Of a stretch of DNA of 32,514 nucleotides, positions 8,062 through 15,978 are shown piece after piece. A model generated the notes under the pieces. That model was not told the DNA's origin. It made no database searches and was given only the letters and a program-made list of their open reading frames with translations. How positions within the stretch are numbered: position 1 is the stretch's first letter; each line of letters opens with the position of its first letter. The position numbers and the translations under genes were made by a program. This DNA is from Bacteroidia bacterium (GTDB lineage: Bacteria; Bacteroidota; Bacteroidia; SpSt-205): positions 1 to 32,514 of the forward strand of contig JANXCJ010000003.1 in assembly GCA_025060275.1 (NCBI GenBank). Direction: 5' to 3'.

Positions 8062-9142
8062 ATGACGCATGAAGCCCTCAAGCAGCTTAAGGAGCGCCTC
8101 TCGGTGCTAAGGAGGTTTCTTTGACATCTCTCAGAGAGAAGCCTATGTCTCTGCCTTAGAGGCTCAAGCACAGGCACCAGATTTCTGGGAGGACCCTGAT
8201 AGGGCCCAGAAAATCTTGTCTGAGCTAAAAGCTGAGCGAGAGTGGGTAGAGAAATTTCAGCGGGCTGCTTCGGCTGTGGAATTAGCCGAAATGGCTTTAG
8301 AGCTCAGTAAAGAAGATAGCTTAGCAGAGGATGAGGTTCGGAGGGCTTTTGAGGAGGCAGAAGAGTACCTCGTAGAGTTAGAGTGGCAGAAAATGCTTTC
8401 TTCGCCAGAGGACAGCTATGGATGTGTAATAGAAATCAATGCAGGTGCAGGGGGTACGGAGGCCCAAGATTGGGTGGCTATGCTGGCGCGTATGTACACT
8501 ATGTACGCACAAAAAAAAGGTTGGAAGGTCGGAATCATTGATGAACTGATAGGGGATGGGGCAGGCTACCGAAATATTACCTTAGAGATAGATGCTCCCT
8601 ATGCTTATGGCTATCTGAAAGGAGAGAGTGGCGTGCATAGACTTGTGCGAATTTCCCCCTTTGATGCTAATGCGCGTAGGCATACTTCTTTTGCCGGCGT
8701 CTTCGTTTATCCACTCGTGGATGATAGAATAGAAATAAAGATAGATCCTAATGACTTAGAGTGGGATACATTCCGAGCTGGAGGGCATGGGGGGCAGAAC
8801 GTAAATAAAGTTGAAACAGCTGTCCGAGTGAAGCATATTCCCACGGGAATTGTAGTAACTTGCCAGCAAGAGCGCTCTCAGCATCAAAATCGTGAAAAAG
8901 CCCTACAGATTCTCAAAAGCCGCCTCTATCAATTGGAACTCCAAAAGAGACAAGAAGAAAGAGCTAAGATTGAGGCGCAAAAGCGCCCTATTGAATGGGG
9001 CTCTCAGATTCGCAGCTATGTGCTACATCCCTATAAGCTCGTCAAAGACCTTCGCACTAACTACGAGACAAGCGATGCTTTTGGGGTATTAGACGGAGAT
9101 ATTGAAGCTTTTTTGAAGAGCTACCTTCTGCAATTTTCTTGA
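8062..9142 (+). CDS. prfB: Peptide chain release factor 2, with programmed +1 frameshift
   Basis: RF2 ends translation at UGA and UAA codons. The gene is read in two frames. Twenty codons from ATG 8062 (MTHEALKQLKERLSVLRRFL) end at TGA 8122-8124, and translation resumes one base on at GAC 8123 (DISQREAYVSALEAQ), giving about 359 residues, normal for RF2. The codon-recognition tripeptide SPF is in VRISPFDANARRH, and the catalytic GGQ is in AGGHGGQNVNK. The frameshift signal has the classical form: AGGAGG, three bases, then CTT TGA C. Low RF2 thus favours shifting and restores RF2, the known autoregulation of this gene. The neighbour is the divergent endonuclease; the penicillin-binding protein gene converges 15 bases past the stop. 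Confidence 0.97.
8110..8125 (+). promoter_or_regulatory. prfB programmed +1 frameshift site
   Basis: AGGAGG (8110-8115), TTT, then CTT (8119-8121) directly before the in-frame TGA (8122-8124) and a C. Spacing and order are those of the well-studied bacterial prfB recoding site, where pairing of the internal Shine-Dalgarno sequence with 16S rRNA pushes the ribosome forward by one base. Confidence 0.96.
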
Positions 9143-9157
9143 GGGAAGAACTCTATC

Positions 9158-11359
9158 TTAGCGTAAGTATTCCTCTATCTTAGTCTCTTCCTGTTTATCT
9201 TCTTCTGAGGGGGATTGGCAGTCGGGTAGTTTGATTCCTGGGGGAAAGGGAATGCGCCTGCGAGGTAACTTGAGAGAAGTATCTGAATAGGCAGCTTTCA
9301 TATACAATGCCCAAATAGGCATTGCCATCCGTGCTCCTTGTCCATTCACTAAGGAGTAGAAATGTACGGCTCGGTCGGCTGTGCCTACCCACACCCCCGT
9401 TACAAGCTCTGGGGTAAAGCCTACAAACCACCCATCAGCATGGTTTTGCGTAGTACCTGTCTTCCCGCCTATATCTAAATCTGTCAATCCATAACGCCAG
9501 CGCAGCTCACCAGCCGTCCCCGCTATGGTAACCCAACGAAGCATATCCACCATGAGATAAGCAGTTTTCTCGCTTAGAGCCCGGCGACTTGTGCTGGTGA
9601 AGCTTTCTATAAGGTTTCCTCTTCTATCCCTTATTTCTCTTATGAAAATAGGCTCTCGCCAGATACCCAGCGCAGGAAAGCAACCATATGCACTCGTTAG
9701 TTCCAATACACTGAGGTCACATACTCCTAATCCTAAGGCATACACAGCTTCCAGCTCCGACTGAATGCCCATACGACGAGCATACTCCACTACTACCTGC
9801 GGACCTAATGCTTTCATAAGGCGAGCAGTAACAATATTCAGTGAAAGGGCTAACGCTTTTCGGAGCTGTACCTTACCGCCTATTTCTCTGTCGGCATTTC
9901 TCGGGCTCCAAACCGTGTCCCGTCCATCTACGCGCACTGGAATCTCAACTGGCACATTGAGCTCTTCATAACAGGGAGAGTAGCCATTATCCATCGCTGC
10001 TGTATATACGAAAGGCTTGAAGGTAGAACCCACCTGTCGCTTAGCTTGAATCACATGGTCATATTTGAAGTAGGTATGATTGATGCCCCCTACCCAGGCC
10101 TTGATTTCGCCTGTATGGGGGTCTATCGTAACAAGTCCTGCTTCTAAGAAACGCAAATAATAAGCCAAAGAGTCCCACGGCGTGAGTATCGTATCTATGT
10201 ACCCTGGTGGATTCCAAGAAAAAAGGTGCATGCGTACGGGCTGATGGAACTGCTTGTAGATTTCCTTTTCGGGTACGCCTGCACTTTTGGCGACATTGTA
10301 CCTTTCACTCCGGAGCATGGCTCGCCACAGTATGCTTGTATCTTTTTTCCAGGGAAGGGGGCGGCTGCTTAGCTCTTTCTCAAAGACTTTTTGGAATGCT
10401 CTCAGGTGTGCTACCACGGCAGACTCGGCATGCATTTGCAGGCGGCTATCTATGGAGGTGTAGATTTGGAGACCATCTCGGTAGAGATCATAACCTCTTC
10501 CCCTTGCCCACTCTGTAAGCCAACCTCGGAGGTATTCTCGGAAGTAAGGCGCTAATCCCTGGCTTTGACTAGCCGTGTGAGGGGCAGACCCTACACCTAA
10601 AGGTTGACGCCGAGCTATCCTTGCCTCTTCTGCCGTGATGAAGCCGGCTTCTACCATAAGATCCAATACAAGATTGCGTCGGGCCAAGGCACGCTTAGGA
10701 TGCTTGTAAGGGCTGTAGTAAGTGGGTCCTTTCAAAAGCCCTATCAGAAGAGCTGCCTCAGAAAGGGTCAATTGCTGAACATCTTTTCCGAAGTAGAACC
10801 TACTAGCAGCCTGTATTCCGTAGGTTACGCCCCCAAAGGGCACCGTATTTAGATACATCGCGAGGATTTCCTCTTTGCTATAGTGGTATTCCAGGAAAAT
10901 TGCTACAATCATCTCCTTTAGCTTACGGCTGATAGAGCGCTCTACACCTACGGCATCGTAAAGATTGCGAGCAAGCTGTTGTGTAATGGTACTGCCTCCC
11001 CGAGTCCTACCCGAAAGAATAGAGAAAATAGCTCCTACTATACCCAAGGGATCAATTCCAGAATGCTCATAAAAGCGCCTATCCTCTACTGCGATTAGGG
11101 CATTTTTGACTACAGAGGGGATAGCGTTAGCAGGTACTCGCACTCTGTCACTGTTCAGATAAAAGGTTCCTATTATTTTCCCATCAGCGGAATAAACTAC
11201 GCTGGCTAATTCAGGCGTAGGGTCCTCTAATGTACGGAAAGAAGGCATATCTATGAATACATATAGGAAAAGCCCTAAGGGTATTCCCCAAAGGAAAAAG
11301 AGAACAATTCCGATGAGTAAAGCCCTCTCTTTGCGATACTCAGGATTTAACTGCCACAT
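9158..11359 (-). CDS. Class A penicillin-binding protein (bifunctional glycosyltransferase/transpeptidase)
   Basis: The 733-residue protein polymerises and cross-links peptidoglycan at the outer face of the inner membrane. A short cytoplasmic tail and one membrane anchor (about residues 14-37) lead into a family 51 glycosyltransferase domain with catalytic Glu92 in VEDRRFYEHSGID and the TRGGSTITQQLARNL motif at about 119-133. The transpeptidase domain has Ser445-x-x-Lys448 in VGSTFKPF, SLN at 506-508 and KTG at 633-635. It is PBP1a-like in domain order and length. The C-terminus is short and charged. The start ATG 11359 overlaps the end of rfaE2 by 13 bases, which suggests translational coupling. 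The gene converges on prfB. Confidence 0.95.
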   Translation of the reverse strand: MWQLNPEYRKERALLIGIVLFFLWGIPLGLFLYVFIDMPSFRTLEDPTPELASVVYSADGKIIGTFYLNSDRVRVPANAIPSVVKNALIAVEDRRFYEHSGIDPLGIVGAIFSILSGRTRGGSTITQQLARNLYDAVGVERSISRKLKEMIVAIFLEYHYSKEEILAMYLNTVPFGGVTYGIQAASRFYFGKDVQQLTLSEAALLIGLLKGPTYYSPYKHPKRALARRNLVLDLMVEAGFITAEEARIARRQPLGVGSAPHTASQSQGLAPYFREYLRGWLTEWARGRGYDLYRDGLQIYTSIDSRLQMHAESAVVAHLRAFQKVFEKELSSRPLPWKKDTSILWRAMLRSERYNVAKSAGVPEKEIYKQFHQPVRMHLFSWNPPGYIDTILTPWDSLAYYLRFLEAGLVTIDPHTGEIKAWVGGINHTYFKYDHVIQAKRQVGSTFKPFVYTAAMDNGYSPCYEELNVPVEIPVRVDGRDTVWSPRNADREIGGKVQLRKALALSLNIVTARLMKALGPQVVVEYARRMGIQSELEAVYALGLGVCDLSVLELTSAYGCFPALGIWREPIFIREIRDRRGNLIESFTSTSRRALSEKTAYLMVDMLRWVTIAGTAGELRWRYGLTDLDIGGKTGTTQNHADGWFVGFTPELVTGVWVGTADRAVHFYSLVNGQGARMAMPIWALYMKAAYSDTSLKLPRRRIPFPPGIKLPDCQSPSEEDKQEETKIEEYLR

Positions 11360-11829
11360 GCTTTACTGAGTAAAGCTGTGGTAGAATAGTTTGGAACTAA
11401 GGGAAGGATGATTACTTCACCCCCCCATTCTCGGACGTATTCACTGCCTACGACTTTGTTAGGCGTGTAGTCTCCTCCTTTTACAAGCACTTGTGGTTGA
11501 ATTCGCTGAATGAGTCGTAGAGGGGTATCCTCATCAAAGACTACTACCGCATCTACGAATTCCAGTGCAGCTAAGAGGCGCGCACGAGATTCCACAGGCT
11601 GTATGGGGCGGCGAGGACCCTTGAGACGCCTCACAGACTCATCACTATTTACTCCTACAATCAATACATCCCCCAGTCGGGAGGCCTCTTCTAAATACTC
11701 CACATGTCCTAAGTGTAAAATGTCAAAACACCCGTTTGTAAAGACAATTTTCTGCTCTAAAAACCGCCAGTAAGCCAGCCATCTCTCTAAGTCCTCTTCA
11801 TTGAGAATTTTCTGTCGCGTTTCGTACAT
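11347..11829 (-). CDS. rfaE2: D-glycero-beta-D-manno-heptose 1-phosphate adenylyltransferase
   Basis: The 160-residue nucleotidyltransferase matches the C-terminal (domain II) half of E. coli HldE. It transfers AMP from ATP to heptose-1-phosphate in the ADP-heptose pathway that supplies the lipopolysaccharide inner core. The signature is present: TNGCFDILHLGHVEYL with the HxGH motif at residues 39-42, and later VKGGDYTPNKVVG. ATG 11829 (MYETRQKIL) is preferred to a GTG at 11880, since the upstream extension overlaps the divergent LRR gene and looks non-coding. The kinase half is not in the window, as usual where the two activities are separate genes. It forms a unit with the overlapping penicillin-binding protein gene, pairing two envelope functions. 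Confidence 0.93.
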   Translation of the reverse strand: MYETRQKILNEEDLERWLAYWRFLEQKIVFTNGCFDILHLGHVEYLEEASRLGDVLIVGVNSDESVRRLKGPRRPIQPVESRARLLAALEFVDAVVVFDEDTPLRLIQRIQPQVLVKGGDYTPNKVVGSEYVREWGGEVIILPLVPNYSTTALLSKACGS

Positions 11830-11831
11830 TC

Positions 11832-11839
11832 TATTTTTG
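11832..11839 (+). promoter_or_regulatory. -7 box of the LRR-rluD unit
   Basis: TATTTTTG matches TAnnTTTG exactly and lies exactly four bases before the GTG start at 11844, predicting a leaderless transcript that begins with GUG. Confidence 0.6.
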
Positions 11840-11843
11840 CAGG

Positions 11844-12983
11844 GTGCGTGCTTGGGCAAAGGTAGGAATTTTTTTCCCACTTCTTGTTTGGGCGCAAGAG
11901 TACATTCCTACCCGTCTTGTAGTATATGATGAGCTTATAGATCGTTTCTTTCATATTACTCACTGGTCTCTTTCTGGGCAGACGGCTCGTCCAGATACTA
12001 TCCTCTACCTCAAAGTTGCTGAGAATGTACCTCCCCTTCATCGCTTCCCTAACCTTCAAGCCCTTTATCTTTCTGGAGTAGAGGAGCTTGATCTGGATGC
12101 TCTTGTAAAGGAAATCAAGAAGTACTGCCCTAAACTCAGAGCATTAGCTTTAGAGGATTGCGAAATTGTAGATATTTCTCCTCTGGCTCAACTAAATCTA
12201 CAAGGACTGCTGTTAGATCAAAACCCTATCACGGACTTTTCGCCCCTTAGCCGCTTCAAAAATCTTCAGTTTATCAGCTTAGCGCATACGGGTATTCGTG
12301 ATGTGAGTGTACTGGGACAAATTCCTACCTTGCAAGCGATAGACCTGAGTGAAACGCCTGTGGCAGACCTCAGCCCCCTTCGTACTCTCTCTCGGCTACG
12401 AATGCTCGTGCTTTTCCGGTGCAGGGAACTAAAAGACCTAACGCCCTTGCCTAACTTTACAAACTTAGAATTATTAAATATCTCTCATATACATCATAGT
12501 GTAGCTAAAGATATCCTTTTCCAGATAAGCAGACTATCAAACCTGAGGGTCCTACAAGCCCAAGGCGTAATCCAAGACGTGGCTATTTTAGCTGCGATTG
12601 GCACTCTGACGCAGTTAGAGGAGCTTACGATAGGGCAAAATCCTGCTATTCAGGATTTATCTTTTGTGAGGCTTCTTCGTAGGCTCTTATATTTAGATGT
12701 TCATCACTCTTCGGTTCGTGATCTTTCTCCCTTGGCAGGTCTGCCCAACCTTGTGAAGCTCTCCATTGGAAAGAACCAGATCACCTCATTAGCGCCTCTT
12801 AGGCAGTGTCCTAAGCTATCCTATCTATACTGCTATGAGAATCCTATTCAAGACTGGGAGAAGCTCTTAGAAATACCCTCTCTGAGCTATGTGATGTTGA
12901 GCCGAAATGATTTACCGCCCGAACGCCTAAAGTCCCTAAAAGCACAGCTGCAGTGGAAAGGTATCAAGGTGGATATTCCATGA
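11844..12983 (+). CDS. Exported leucine-rich repeat protein
   Basis: The 379-residue protein has a signal peptide (VGIFFPLLVWAQ, cleavage near residue 18) and is otherwise almost wholly leucine-rich repeats of about 22 residues. These show the internalin/SDS22-like pattern of DLSPL, DVSVLGQIPTLQAIDLS and DLSPLAGLPNLVKLSIGKNQI. No T9SS sorting domain, membrane anchor or catalytic domain is visible, so it is probably periplasmic or secreted, with a protein-binding role that cannot be named. The GTG start at 11844 follows a TATTTTTG box by four bases. An upstream ATG is not available in frame. The stop overlaps the rluD ATG (ATGA), so the two genes are probably translated together although their functions have no obvious link. 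Confidence 0.8.
   Translation: MRAWAKVGIFFPLLVWAQEYIPTRLVVYDELIDRFFHITHWSLSGQTARPDTILYLKVAENVPPLHRFPNLQALYLSGVEELDLDALVKEIKKYCPKLRALALEDCEIVDISPLAQLNLQGLLLDQNPITDFSPLSRFKNLQFISLAHTGIRDVSVLGQIPTLQAIDLSETPVADLSPLRTLSRLRMLVLFRCRELKDLTPLPNFTNLELLNISHIHHSVAKDILFQISRLSNLRVLQAQGVIQDVAILAAIGTLTQLEELTIGQNPAIQDLSFVRLLRRLLYLDVHHSSVRDLSPLAGLPNLVKLSIGKNQITSLAPLRQCPKLSYLYCYENPIQDWEKLLEIPSLSYVMLSRNDLPPERLKSLKAQLQWKGIKVDIP
11857..11864 (-). promoter_or_regulatory. Candidate -7 box of rfaE2
   Basis: TACCTTTG on the minus strand matches TAnnTTTG exactly. Transcription would start near 11852, giving a leader of about 23 bases before ATG 11829. The box lies inside the first codons of the divergent LRR gene, so the two promoters would overlap. 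Confidence 0.4.
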
Positions 12984-13987
12984 GAGAGGAGGAAGAGGAG
13001 ATACCTACTTATGAGCATCATACCTTAGTGGTAGACCCAGGGCAGGCACCTCTTCGTTTGGATCAATATTTAGCACAACGGCTTACGCACTTGAGTCGCT
13101 CTCGTCTGCAGCTTGCGATAGAGGCAGGGCTCATTACGCTGGATGGCAAGCCAGCTAAACCTAGTACTCGAGTAAAGCCCAGTCAGGTCATCGTGGTAAG
13201 GCTTCCTTATCCGCCTCCATTAGAGTTACAGCCTGAGCCTATCCCCCTCACTATTCTTTATGAGGACCCCTACCTTTTAGTGGTAGATAAGCCAGCAGGA
13301 ATGAGCTGCCATCCCGGTGCAGGTGTTTATTCAGGTACCTTACTCAATGCTCTGCTTTTCCATCTCCAAGGGACAAACCTACCTGCCTCTGAAAAGAATC
13401 TCCACCGTCCCGGTCTGGTACATCGTATTGATAAAGATACTACGGGAGTACTGGTAGTAGCTAAAGAAGAGCGTGCCTACATGGGTTTGGCTAGTCAGTT
13501 TTTCTCCCACATAGTTGAAAGACGCTACTATGCACTAGTATGGGGGCATCCCAAGCTGGAGGAAGGTACTATTCGGACCTTCATCGGCAGAGACCCACAC
13601 CAGAGAAAAAAGTACAGAGCCTTTCCTGAAGGAACCCAAGGCAAACTTGCCATTACACACTGGCGCATAATACAGCGCTTCCCTTTAGCTACTTGGATAG
13701 AATGCCGGCTTGAGACGGGGCGCACCCATCAGATTCGGGTACATATGGCTCACATAGGGCATCCCTTAATAGGAGACAAGGTGTATGGAGGTATGCGTCC
13801 TCGTGTGCCTATTCTAAGCCCTCGTTTGGGCCAGCAGGCTCATTATCTTCTCCAGCTCATGCATAGGCAGGCTCTTCACGCAAGGAGCCTCGGTTTCTTT
13901 CATCCTATCACGAAGGAGTGGCTATTTTTTGAGTCTCCCCTTCCTGAAGATTTTGAAAAATCACTGGAATTTTTGAAGTCGCTATAA
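12980..13987 (+). CDS. rluD: RluD-family 23S rRNA pseudouridine synthase
   Basis: The 335-residue enzyme isomerises uridines in 23S rRNA (helix 69 in E. coli RluD) and acts on the ribosome. An N-terminal S4 RNA-binding domain (RLDQYLAQRLTHLSRSRLQLAIEAG, residues about 26-50) is followed by the synthase domain, with the catalytic Asp151 in HRIDKDTTGVLVVAKE and the TGRTHQIRVHMAH motif. ATG 12980 overlaps the LRR stop by four bases and is preferred to a GTG at 12953 inside the upstream gene. An acidic run (MREEEEEI) opens the protein. Assignment between RluD and the related RluA/RluC groups rests on the S4 domain and length. Confidence 0.92.
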   Translation: MREEEEEIPTYEHHTLVVDPGQAPLRLDQYLAQRLTHLSRSRLQLAIEAGLITLDGKPAKPSTRVKPSQVIVVRLPYPPPLELQPEPIPLTILYEDPYLLVVDKPAGMSCHPGAGVYSGTLLNALLFHLQGTNLPASEKNLHRPGLVHRIDKDTTGVLVVAKEERAYMGLASQFFSHIVERRYYALVWGHPKLEEGTIRTFIGRDPHQRKKYRAFPEGTQGKLAITHWRIIQRFPLATWIECRLETGRTHQIRVHMAHIGHPLIGDKVYGGMRPRVPILSPRLGQQAHYLLQLMHRQALHARSLGFFHPITKEWLFFESPLPEDFEKSLEFLKSL

Positions 13988-14044
13988 GACTCCTTAGGAT
14001 AGCTCACCTTTTCTTTCTGGAATCCTTACCCCTACGGCTTTTTT

Positions 14045-14052
14045 TACTTTTG
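14045..14052 (+). promoter_or_regulatory. -7 box of the 14057 unit
   Basis: TACTTTTG matches TAnnTTTG exactly and is exactly four bases before the ATG at 14057. A pyrimidine-rich tract precedes it. Predicted transcript: leaderless. Confidence 0.65.
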
Positions 14053-14056
14053 CGCC

Positions 14057-15268
14057 ATGCCTAAGGTGATGGTAGTGGGTGCGGGCGCAGTAGCCCAGGT
14101 CACCGTATGTAAGCTAGCTCGACGCCCTGATCTATTCCCGGAGATCGTATTAGCTAGTCGCACTTTTGCTAAGTGTCAGAAATTAGCTGAACGCTACCCG
14201 CAGACTCGTATAATCCCCGAAGAGCTGAATGCAGATGATAAAGCCCAAACCCTAAACCTGATAGAAAAACATCGCCCAGTGCTCGTACTAAATCTAGCTC
14301 TTCCTTATCAAGACCTTTCACTTATGGACGCATGCTTGGAAGCGGGTGTAGATTATCTGGATACAGCCTCCTATGAGCCGCCTGAGCTTCCCCTCTATGA
14401 GTACAAGTATCAGTGGGCGTACAAAGAAAAATATGAAAAAGCAGGAATTACTGCCATATTGGGAATAGGCTTTGATCCAGGTGTAACTAATGCCTTTGTA
14501 GCTTATGCAGCGCGACACTTTTTTGATGAGATACACTACTTAGACATTATAGACTGCAACGCGGGGGATCACGGGCTTCCTTTTGCCACAAATTTCAATC
14601 TGGAAATCAACCTAAGGGAGATTACCCAGAATGGACGCTACTATGAAAATGGGAAGCTGATAGAGGTCCCACCTCTCTCTATTTCCCAAGATGTCCGTTT
14701 CCCTGAGATAGGTGTAAGAAAAGCCTATCTTATATTTCATGAAGAGCTGGAGTCCCTGGTGAAAAATTTCCCCACCATTCGTCGGGCCCGCTTCTGGATG
14801 ACTTTTAGTGAGAAATATCTTATGCACCTAAAGGCATTTATGAATGTAGGGCTAACTCGCATTGATGCAATAGATTATGAGGGTCATCCTGTTGTGCCTA
14901 TAAAATTTCTGCAAAAGCTCTTGCCTGATCCTGCTGCGCTCGGGGCGAACTATAAGGGGTGGGTCTCCATTGGTGTGCAGCTGCGAGGTGTATATCAAGG
15001 TCAGCCTCGCACAGCCTTCCTATATACGAATATTCGTCATGAGTGGGCTTATCAGGATTGCGGCTCTCAAGCCGTAGCTTATACGGCTGGGGTCCCGCCT
15101 GCGATAGCCGCAGAGCTTATTGTAACAGGTGCCTGGAAAAAGCCAGGGGTATGGAATGTAGAGGAGCTCCCTCCCGAGCCTCTCTTAGAACTTCTACCTG
15201 CTGCGGGATTGCCTTGGAAAGCTGTGATAGATTATCCTTTAGATTTCATAGATATTCCTCAAGAATGA
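14057..15268 (+). CDS. Saccharopine dehydrogenase-like reductase (probable carboxynorspermidine synthase)
   Basis: The 403-residue protein has an N-terminal Rossmann fold with the GAGAVA nucleotide-binding loop (residues 8-13). LASRTFAKCQKLAERYP fits the NADP-specificity region, with DACLEAGVDYLDTASYE following. Family members with this N-terminus and length (carboxynorspermidine/carboxyspermidine dehydrogenase, the saccharopine dehydrogenase Lys1-like group) condense aspartate semialdehyde with a diamine in the alternative polyamine route. The partner decarboxylase NspC is not in the window, so the exact substrate is inferred and a true saccharopine or other opine-type reductase remains possible. 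It heads a unit in which pdxJ overlaps its stop by four bases. Confidence 0.8.
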   Translation: MPKVMVVGAGAVAQVTVCKLARRPDLFPEIVLASRTFAKCQKLAERYPQTRIIPEELNADDKAQTLNLIEKHRPVLVLNLALPYQDLSLMDACLEAGVDYLDTASYEPPELPLYEYKYQWAYKEKYEKAGITAILGIGFDPGVTNAFVAYAARHFFDEIHYLDIIDCNAGDHGLPFATNFNLEINLREITQNGRYYENGKLIEVPPLSISQDVRFPEIGVRKAYLIFHEELESLVKNFPTIRRARFWMTFSEKYLMHLKAFMNVGLTRIDAIDYEGHPVVPIKFLQKLLPDPAALGANYKGWVSIGVQLRGVYQGQPRTAFLYTNIRHEWAYQDCGSQAVAYTAGVPPAIAAELIVTGAWKKPGVWNVEELPPEPLLELLPAAGLPWKAVIDYPLDFIDIPQE

Positions 15269-15978
15269 CTCGCCTGAGCGTAAATATTAACAAAGTAGCT
15301 CTTTTGCGGAATTCTCGGGGAGGTAATTTGCCAGACGTAATTGCTTTTGCTCAAACCTGCGAGCGTTTAGGGGCGGATGGGATTACCGTACATCCTCGTC
15401 CTGACGAGAGACATATAAGAAGAGCCGATGTAATAGCGCTTAGAGATGTACTAGGAGTAGAGCTAAATGTAGAGGGCTATCCTTCTCCGGCTTTCCTGGC
15501 TCTTATTCAGCAGGTGAAGCCTACACAGGTTACTTTAGTACCTGATCCACCGCAAGCACTCACCTCCGACAGAGGATGGGATATTATAGGAAATAGAGAG
15601 TTCTTAGTTCCTATACTAATAAAACTGAAGGAATGGCAAGTCAGAGTAAGTCTTTTCATTGATCCTGACCCCTTACAGGTGGAAGCAGCCGCAGAGATAG
15701 GAGCAGATTGTGTGGAGCTTTACACGGGTCCTTATGCCCAGCGGTTCCTCGCTGATCCTGAGGGGGCTATTTCCCCTTATCGTGAAGCTGCTTCTCGGGC
15801 GGCAGCTCTTGGCTTGCGCTTACATGCAGGACATGACTTGAATCTCCTCAATCTTCGTTTCCTTCGGCAAAATTTACCTAACCTAGTGGAGGTATCAATC
15901 GGCCATGCGTTGATAGCTGATGCTCTATATTTGGGAATTGAAGAGACGCTGCGTCGTTATAAGCAAGCGTTGGAATGA
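15265..15978 (+). CDS. pdxJ: Pyridoxine 5'-phosphate synthase
   Basis: The 237-residue TIM-barrel enzyme condenses 1-deoxyxylulose 5-phosphate with 3-amino-2-oxopropyl phosphate in the last step of the DXP-dependent vitamin B6 pathway. Family motifs are LSVNINKVALLRNSRG at the N-terminus, GADGITVHPRPDERHI with catalytic-site His/Arg, ELNVEGYP, LHAGHDLN and EVSIGHALIADAL near the C-terminus. ATG 15265 overlaps the stop of the preceding gene (ATGA). An in-frame start at 15043 would lie inside the upstream gene and add residues absent from the family. No pdxA is in the window. Confidence 0.96.
   Translation: MTRLSVNINKVALLRNSRGGNLPDVIAFAQTCERLGADGITVHPRPDERHIRRADVIALRDVLGVELNVEGYPSPAFLALIQQVKPTQVTLVPDPPQALTSDRGWDIIGNREFLVPILIKLKEWQVRVSLFIDPDPLQVEAAAEIGADCVELYTGPYAQRFLADPEGAISPYREAASRAAALGLRLHAGHDLNLLNLRFLRQNLPNLVEVSIGHALIADALYLGIEETLRRYKQALE

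Noticed and set aside
8216..9142. prfB as a shorter ORF starting at TTG 8216
   Set aside because: The upstream frame 8062-8124 plus a canonical AGGAGG-TTT-CTT-TGA-C site shows the gene starts at 8062 and uses +1 frameshifting.
7081..9142. Endonuclease next to prfB as a toxin-immunity or defence locus
   Set aside because: The nuclease is an ordinary exported NUC-family enzyme with no adjacent inhibitor, sensor or mobile-element marks, and prfB is housekeeping.
11830..11880. GTG 11880 as the rfaE2 start
   Set aside because: The added residues (GKKFLPLPKHAPCKNR) are not family-like and overlap the divergent LRR gene. ATG 11829 gives the usual length.
15043..15264. N-terminal extension of PdxJ to 15043
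   Set aside because: It lies wholly inside the upstream dehydrogenase gene in another frame, and the added residues do not belong to the PdxJ family. ATG 15265 gives the normal start with an ATGA overlap.
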